Assembly (NCBI GenBank): GCA_018368455.1
Contig: JAGZEG010000007.1
Coordinates: forward strand, 1 to 64,000
DNA length: 64,000 bases
Direction: 5' to 3'
Source: Coriobacteriia bacterium
GTDB taxonomy: Bacteria; Actinomycetota; Coriobacteriia; Coriobacteriales; UMGS124
In this document: positions 59,446 through 64,000 of the stretch, in pieces
Layout of the letters: every line of letters begins with the position of its first letter
Numbering within the stretch: the first letter of the stretch is position 1
The notes under the pieces: generated by a model
What the model saw: the letters and a program-made list of their open reading frames with translations, nothing else
Databases searched by the model: none
Told to the model about the DNA's origin: nothing
Translations under genes and position numbers: made by a program

Positions 59446-61080
59446 ATGTCCCAGCCCACCTCCACATCGCTCTCCCGCCGGGGCTTCCTCGGCGCGGCCG
59501 TCCTCGCCGGCGTCGCCCTCGCAGGCCGCACGCCACGCGCGTCCCGCGCCGCCGAGACGGCCCCCGACACCCCTTCGCAAGTCATCGTATCCATGACGCC
59601 CGCCTCCGAGCCAGCCGCCGGCTTTGACCCGCTCATCGCGTGGGGCTGCGGCGAGCACGTCCACGAGCCGCTTATCCAGTCGACGCTCATCACGACCGAC
59701 ACGCACCTCGAGTTCAAAAACGACCTCGCCACGTCTTACGAGTGCGCCGAAGACGGCCTCACCTGGACGTTCACGATCCGCGACGACGTGAAGTTCACCG
59801 ACGGGGAGCCGCTCACGGCCAAGGACGTCGCGTTCACGATCAACGGCATCATCAACAACGACGCCTCCGAGGCAGACCTGTCCATGGTCGACAGCGCCGA
59901 GGCCACCGATGACGTGACGTGCGTCCTGCACCTCAACAAGCCGTTCAACGCCCTGCTCTACACGCTGGCCGTCGTGGGCATCGTGCCGGAGCACGCCTAC
60001 GACGCCGCCACGTACGGCGCCAACCCCATCGGCTCGGGTCGCTACATGCTCGAACAGTGGGACAAGGGCCAGCAGGTCATCTTCAAGGCCAACCCCGACT
60101 ACTACGGAGAGGCCCCCAAGATGCAGCGCCTTGTCGCCGTGTTCATGGAGGAGGACGCCTCCCTGGCGGGCGCGCAGTCAGGCCAGATCGATGTCGCATA
60201 CACGTCCGCCGTGCTCGCCGGCGCCAAGCCTGCCGGCTATGACCTGCTTGCCTGCAGCTCCGTCGACTCGCGCGGCATCTCCCTGCCGACGATCCCTGCC
60301 GGTGCGACGCGTTCCGAGGGCGGCGTCGACTACGCGGCCGGCAATAACGTCACGTGCGACCTCGCCGTGCGCCAGGCTATCAACTACGGCGTCGACCGCC
60401 AGAAGCTCATCGACAACGTGCTCAACGGCTACGGCACGCTGGCATACAGCGTCGGCGACGGCCTGCCCTGGTCCTCTGAGGACATGCGCTGCGAGACCGA
60501 CGTCGAGAAGGCCAAGAAGCTGCTCGACGACGCCGGATGGGCCATGGGCTCCGACGGCATCCGTGCCAAGAACGGTACGCGCGCCTCGGTGAACCTGTAC
60601 TATACGGCCGGCGACTCCGCGCGCCAGGGCATCGCCGCCGAGTTTGCCAACCAGATGCGCGAGCTGGGCATCGAGGTCGTCATCATCGGCGCGAGCTGGG
60701 ACGACATCTACGCGCACCAGTACAGCGACCCCGTGGAGTGGGGCTGGGGATCCAACGCCCCCATCGAACTGTACGAGCTCAACTATTCGACGGGCTGGGG
60801 CAACTACAGCAGCTACGAGAGCGCCACGGTCGACGCCTACCTCGACGAGGCGCTCGCGCAGACGCACATCGAGGACTCGTACGAGTTCTGGAAGAAGGCC
60901 CAGTGGGACGGCTCGGAAGGCGTGGCGCCGCAGGGAGCCGCGACGTGGGTGTGGTTCACGAACATCGACCACCTGTATTTCGCGCGCGAGGGGCTGAACG
61001 TCGCCGAGCAGAAGCCGCACCCCCACGGCCACGGCTGGTCGCTTGTCAACAACGTCGACCAGTGGAGCTGGCAGGCGTAA
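59446..61080 (+). CDS. ABC transporter solute-binding protein (SBP_bac_5; nickel/dipeptide type)
   Basis: A 544-aa exported binding protein. The Tat signal is SLSRRGFLGAAVLAGVALAG, and the mature part starts near SRAAETAP. The family-5 fold is shown by HVHEPLIQSTLITTDTHLEF, FTDGEPLTAKDVAFTINGII, NPIGSGRYMLEQWDKGQQ and GNYSSYESATVDAYLDEA. ATG 59446 follows GAGAGGAG. It is first of a four-gene operon with two permeases and an ATPase. The family binds peptides, nickel chelates, haem or glutathione. The histidine-rich ATPase suggests a metal, most likely nickel or cobalt, as an inference. Confidence 0.88.
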   Translation: MSQPTSTSLSRRGFLGAAVLAGVALAGRTPRASRAAETAPDTPSQVIVSMTPASEPAAGFDPLIAWGCGEHVHEPLIQSTLITTDTHLEFKNDLATSYECAEDGLTWTFTIRDDVKFTDGEPLTAKDVAFTINGIINNDASEADLSMVDSAEATDDVTCVLHLNKPFNALLYTLAVVGIVPEHAYDAATYGANPIGSGRYMLEQWDKGQQVIFKANPDYYGEAPKMQRLVAVFMEEDASLAGAQSGQIDVAYTSAVLAGAKPAGYDLLACSSVDSRGISLPTIPAGATRSEGGVDYAAGNNVTCDLAVRQAINYGVDRQKLIDNVLNGYGTLAYSVGDGLPWSSEDMRCETDVEKAKKLLDDAGWAMGSDGIRAKNGTRASVNLYYTAGDSARQGIAAEFANQMRELGIEVVIIGASWDDIYAHQYSDPVEWGWGSNAPIELYELNYSTGWGNYSSYESATVDAYLDEALAQTHIEDSYEFWKKAQWDGSEGVAPQGAATWVWFTNIDHLYFAREGLNVAEQKPHPHGHGWSLVNNVDQWSWQA

Positions 61081-61109
61081 GGATTCGACGGCATCTCTAA
61101 GGACGTCCC

Positions 61110-62111
61110 ATGGCACGCTTCATCCTGCACAACGTCATCAAGGTCGCGCTGCTCGTGCTCGCCGTGAGCTTCGTCGTGTTCGCACTCGTCAGCCTCTCCC
61201 CCATCGACCCCGTCCAGGCCAACGTCGGCCAAGCGGCGCTCGTCGGTATGAGCGAAGAGAAGCGAGCTGCACTGCAGGCATACTGGGGTAGCGACGAGCC
61301 CCTCTTGCAGCGCTACGGCTCGTGGCTGTGGGCGTTTCTCCACGGCGACCTTGGCACGTCGCTGCGCTACAACGCGCCGGTCATCACTGTCATCGGCGAG
61401 AAGGCGCTCAACTCAGCGCTGCTCATGGGATGCGCGTGGGTCATCTCCGGCGCCCTGGGCTTTGTCCTGGGCGTCGGAGCGGCCCTCCATCGGGGCCGGG
61501 CGTTCGACAAGTTCGTAAAGGGCTACTGCTTCGTGCTCGCCTCGACGCCGGCGTTCTGGCTCGCACTCGTCCTGCTCATCGTGTTTGCCGTGTGGCTCGG
61601 CTGGTTCCCGCTGGGCTTCTCCGTGCCCATCGGCGTCAGCGCCTCCGAGGTCACGCTGGCAGACACGCTGCACCACATGGTGCTCCCTGCGGCAACGCTC
61701 TCACTCGTCGGCGTCGCCAACATCGCGCTGCACACACGCGAGAAGGCCATCGACGCACTCGAGAGCGACTACGCACGGTTCGCCAGGTCGCGGGGGCTGA
61801 CGGACGCCCAGCTCATGAGGCGCCACGGCCTGCGCAACATCGCGCTGCCGGCCCTGACGCTCCAGTTCGCGTCCATCTCGGAGATATTCGGCGGCTCCGT
61901 CCTCGTCGAGCAGGTGTTCTCTTATCCCGGCCTGGGCCAGGCTGCCGTGACGGCGGGGCTGGGCGGAGACGCCGCGCTGCTTGCAGGCATCGCCGTGTTC
62001 TCGGCCATCATCGTGTTCGGCGGCAACCTCATCGCAAACGTGCTGTACGGTGTCGTCGATCCGCGCATCCGCCGCGGCGACCAGACGGAGGGGGTACAGG
62101 CCCATGCCTAG
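61110..62111 (+). CDS. ABC transporter permease (DppB/NikB-like)
   Basis: A 333-aa permease with six helices (FILHNVIKVALLVLAVSFVV first). It has the DppB/NikB hallmarks: an N-terminal periplasmic segment (SPIDPVQANVGQAALVG), LDYARF-like ESDYARFARSRGLTDAQLMR coupling loop and the end VSYPGLGQ-like VFSYPGLGQAAVTA with YGVVDPRIRRG. Starts 30 bases after the binding-protein stop and overlaps the next gene by 8 bases. Confidence 0.91.
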   Translation: MARFILHNVIKVALLVLAVSFVVFALVSLSPIDPVQANVGQAALVGMSEEKRAALQAYWGSDEPLLQRYGSWLWAFLHGDLGTSLRYNAPVITVIGEKALNSALLMGCAWVISGALGFVLGVGAALHRGRAFDKFVKGYCFVLASTPAFWLALVLLIVFAVWLGWFPLGFSVPIGVSASEVTLADTLHHMVLPAATLSLVGVANIALHTREKAIDALESDYARFARSRGLTDAQLMRRHGLRNIALPALTLQFASISEIFGGSVLVEQVFSYPGLGQAAVTAGLGGDAALLAGIAVFSAIIVFGGNLIANVLYGVVDPRIRRGDQTEGVQAHA

Positions 62112-63000
62112 CGATTCCACGCGCGCCGTACGCCCCAGCGAGGTGCTCGCCCTGCCCGTTTTGCACGCCCCCCGGCGCCGGCACCTCTCGAACCGTCGGC
62201 TCACGGCTATCACGTTTGCGCTCGCCATGGTCGCGCTTGCCGCCGTCGTCATCGGTGGCCTGCTCGCGAGCGACGCTGCCACGGCTACGGACTTCTCCGC
62301 CAAGAACATCGCCCCCTGCCTTGCGCACCCGTTCGGCACCGATCAGATGGGGCGCGACATGTTTCTGCGCACGCTGGCGGGCCTGTCGACGAGCGTGCTC
62401 GTGGGCCTGCTCGCAGCTGGCGTCTCGTCCGTCATCGCACTGCTGCTCGGCGCCGCGGCAGCGCTGGGCGGACGCAAGGCCGACGCCGTCGTAACGTGGC
62501 TCATCGACCTCGTCATGGGCGTGCCCCACATCATCCTGCTCATCCTCATCTCGTTTGCGCTCGGCAAGGGGTTCTGGGGCGTGACGGTCGGCGTGGCGCT
62601 CACGCACTGGACGAGCCTGACACGCGTCGTCCGCGCGGAGATCCTGCAGTACCGCCAGTCCACGTTCGTCGCGGCCGCGCGCAAGCTCGGCGCGAGCCGC
62701 GTCCAGCTGGCGCTGCGCCACATGCTGCCCTACGTGCTCCCCCAGTACCTCGTCGGCCTCATCCTGCTGTTCCCGCACGCCATCCTGCACGAGGCCTCGC
62801 TGACGTTCCTCGGATTCGGCCTGCCGCCCGAGCAGCCGGCCATCGGCATCATCCTCAGCGAGTCCATGACGTACCTGTCGGCCGGCATGTGGTGGCTCGC
62901 CGTGTTCCCCGGCTTGGCGCTCATCGGCACGGTCCTGCTCTTTGACGTCGCCGGGTCCAGCCTGCGTCGCCTCGTCGACCCGCACAGCGCCCAGGAATAG
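62104..63000 (+). CDS. ABC transporter permease (DppC/NikC-like)
   Basis: A 298-aa permease. The start is ATG 62104, inside the preceding gene's last codons (8-base overlap, coupled translation). Signatures are HPFGTDQMGRDMFLRTLAG, VMGVPHIILLILISFALGKG, the coupling loop FVAAARKLGASRVQLALRHM and LTFLGFGLPPEQPAIGIILS. The class pairs with DppB/NikB-type subunits to form the channel. A longer upstream frame is not needed. Confidence 0.91.
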   Translation: MPSDSTRAVRPSEVLALPVLHAPRRRHLSNRRLTAITFALAMVALAAVVIGGLLASDAATATDFSAKNIAPCLAHPFGTDQMGRDMFLRTLAGLSTSVLVGLLAAGVSSVIALLLGAAAALGGRKADAVVTWLIDLVMGVPHIILLILISFALGKGFWGVTVGVALTHWTSLTRVVRAEILQYRQSTFVAAARKLGASRVQLALRHMLPYVLPQYLVGLILLFPHAILHEASLTFLGFGLPPEQPAIGIILSESMTYLSAGMWWLAVFPGLALIGTVLLFDVAGSSLRRLVDPHSAQE

Positions 63001-63013
63001 GAGGCTCGGCGAC

Positions 63014-64000
63014 ATGGACACGGCACAGGGACGCGACTCCGAACAGATGGCGGGAACGCTCACCGACCCAATAGCGCGCGCCCACGAGGCGACGTCGCAC
63101 GCAGGACAGGCCGAGCACCACCACCATTCGCATGCGCGCGACTCGCACCACCCCGGCGGGCATCACCTGCTGCAGGTCGAACATCTCAGCGTGGGCTTTC
63201 GCATGTACGAAGAAGGCGCGGGAACTTCACAGCCGGACGGCAGCTCGGACGCGCGTGGCTTTCTCGGCGCTCGGCAGCGCGAGATACAGGTCATCTCCGA
63301 CCTGTCCATCTCCGTGCACGCCGGCGAGATCATCGCGGTTGTGGGCGCATCGGGCTCGGGCAAGACGCTGCTGGCTGACGCCATCATGGGGTTGTTCGAG
63401 CCCAACGCCATCGTGGCCGGGCGCATCTGGTTCGACGGCGCCGAGCAGGACGCCGCCGGCCTGCGGGCGCTGCGCGGCAACGGTATCTCGCTCGTGCCGC
63501 AGAGCGTCGCCAACCTCGACCCACTCATGAAGGTGGGCAAGCAGGTGGAGGGTTTCGCCGGCGGGCATCAGGGGCGCGGGCGACTCTCGAAAGCGGAGCG
63601 GCAGCGTCGGCGCCGCGAGCTGTTCGCGCGCTACGGCCTGGGAGAGGACGTCGCAGAGCTCTACCCGTTCGAACTGTCGGGCGGCATGGCACGCCGCGTT
63701 CTGCTGTGCTGCGCGCTCATGGACGACCCCCGGCTCATCATCGCCGACGAGCCGACGCCGGGCCTCGACCTCGATCTCGCGCTGGCAGCACTGGCGGACT
63801 TCCGGGCGTTTGCCGACGCGGGCGGTGGCGTCATGCTCATCACGCACGACATCGAGCTCGCCCTGCGCGTCGCCGACCGCGTGGCCGTGTTTCGCGACGG
63901 CACCGTCATCGAGGAGACGGACGTCGCCAGCTTCGCATCGCCCGACACGCTGCGCCACCCGTTCACGCGCGCCCTGTGGCACGCCCTGCCCGAGCACGAC
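63014..64000 (+). CDS. ABC transporter ATP-binding protein with histidine-rich N-terminus (NikD/DppD-like; 3' end outside window)
   Basis: ATG 63014 follows AGGAGG; the frame is open to the right edge (329 codons). Residues 24-51 hold 11 histidines in 28 residues (H24, H29, H35-38, H40, H45-46, H50-51), including EHHHHSHARDSHHPGGHH. The ATPase follows: HLSVGFRMYEEG, Walker A GASGSGKT (111-118), Q-loop VPQSVANLDPLMKVGKQV, signature ELSGGMARRVLL, Walker B LIIADEPTPGLD and H-loop ITHDIELAL. The sequence fits the oligopeptide/nickel group. A His-rich tail on the ATPase is typical of nickel storage or delivery proteins such as HypB, so nickel or zinc binding is likely. Confidence 0.92.
   Translation, partial: MDTAQGRDSEQMAGTLTDPIARAHEATSHAGQAEHHHHSHARDSHHPGGHHLLQVEHLSVGFRMYEEGAGTSQPDGSSDARGFLGARQREIQVISDLSISVHAGEIIAVVGASGSGKTLLADAIMGLFEPNAIVAGRIWFDGAEQDAAGLRALRGNGISLVPQSVANLDPLMKVGKQVEGFAGGHQGRGRLSKAERQRRRRELFARYGLGEDVAELYPFELSGGMARRVLLCCALMDDPRLIIADEPTPGLDLDLALAALADFRAFADAGGGVMLITHDIELALRVADRVAVFRDGTVIEETDVASFASPDTLRHPFTRALWHALPEHD

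Overview
The window is GC-rich, gene-dense bacterial chromosome. I infer an anaerobic member of the Coriobacteriia (Actinomycetota). The grounds are Tat-exported FAD/FMN reductases paired with a membrane-embedded LuxR-type regulator, a CD1871A-type CXXC protein beside a NapH-like ferredoxin, a DUF6110/P-type ATPase pair, and overall codon bias. I cannot settle the order or genus from sequence alone. There are no rRNA genes, CRISPR arrays, transposases or phage genes. The only RNA gene I can support is one tRNA-Phe(GAA).

Layout. 1-13.7 kb: an FMN-binding lipoprotein (cut by the left edge), an amidohydrolase, an ACT-domain protein with a candidate attenuated leader, citrate synthase, then two export-type flavoprotein reductases, each with its own regulator (a divergent LysR, and a downstream membrane LuxR), and an MFS exporter. 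13.8-24 kb: housekeeping and repair genes, namely a DUF3516 helicase, a second MFS exporter, ThpR, acetate kinase, an AlkA-like glycosylase, Ogt and a type IA topoisomerase. 24.2-26.7 kb: a three-gene extracytoplasmic redox module (thioredoxin-like lipoprotein, CD1871A protein, polyferredoxin). 26.7-29.3 kb: a PiT phosphate transporter, a small membrane protein and a universal stress protein, preceded by a clear array of 11-bp-spaced PhoP-like repeats. 29.3-47.7 kb: mixed genes, including an unrecognised 329-aa protein, a protein with a long Arg/Gly/Asp-rich tail, HtpG, a Uma2 nuclease, DAHP synthase, MscL with a zinc ribbon, a polyglycine membrane protein, RsmJ, tRNA-Phe, YaaA, and a DUF6110/P-type ATPase pair with a 26-aa microprotein. 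47.8-64 kb: two trigger-factor-like paralogues, a ferredoxin-type aldo/keto reductase, an Ugp-like ABC operon with two phosphoesterases, and at the right edge a Nik/Dpp-type ABC operon whose ATPase has a histidine-rich N-terminus.

How the genes fit together. Phosphorus supply appears twice, as PiT with PhoP-like boxes and as an Ugp-like importer with a phosphodiesterase, a metallophosphoesterase and a weaker pair of the same repeats. Respiratory redox chemistry outside the membrane appears three times: the two flavoproteins, the FMN lipoprotein and the thioredoxin/ferredoxin module. Metal handling appears in the P-type ATPase locus and in the right-edge ABC operon.

The intergenic regions carry unusual repeats. 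A pair of about 124-bp palindromic elements (24028-24151 and 59154-59277) are clearly homologous. Three larger imperfect palindromes lie at 4697-4924, 16435-16652 and 44654-44857. I did not compute GC content, scan promoters or search databases. Family assignments are from recognised motifs, and starts were chosen by visible ribosome binding sites.
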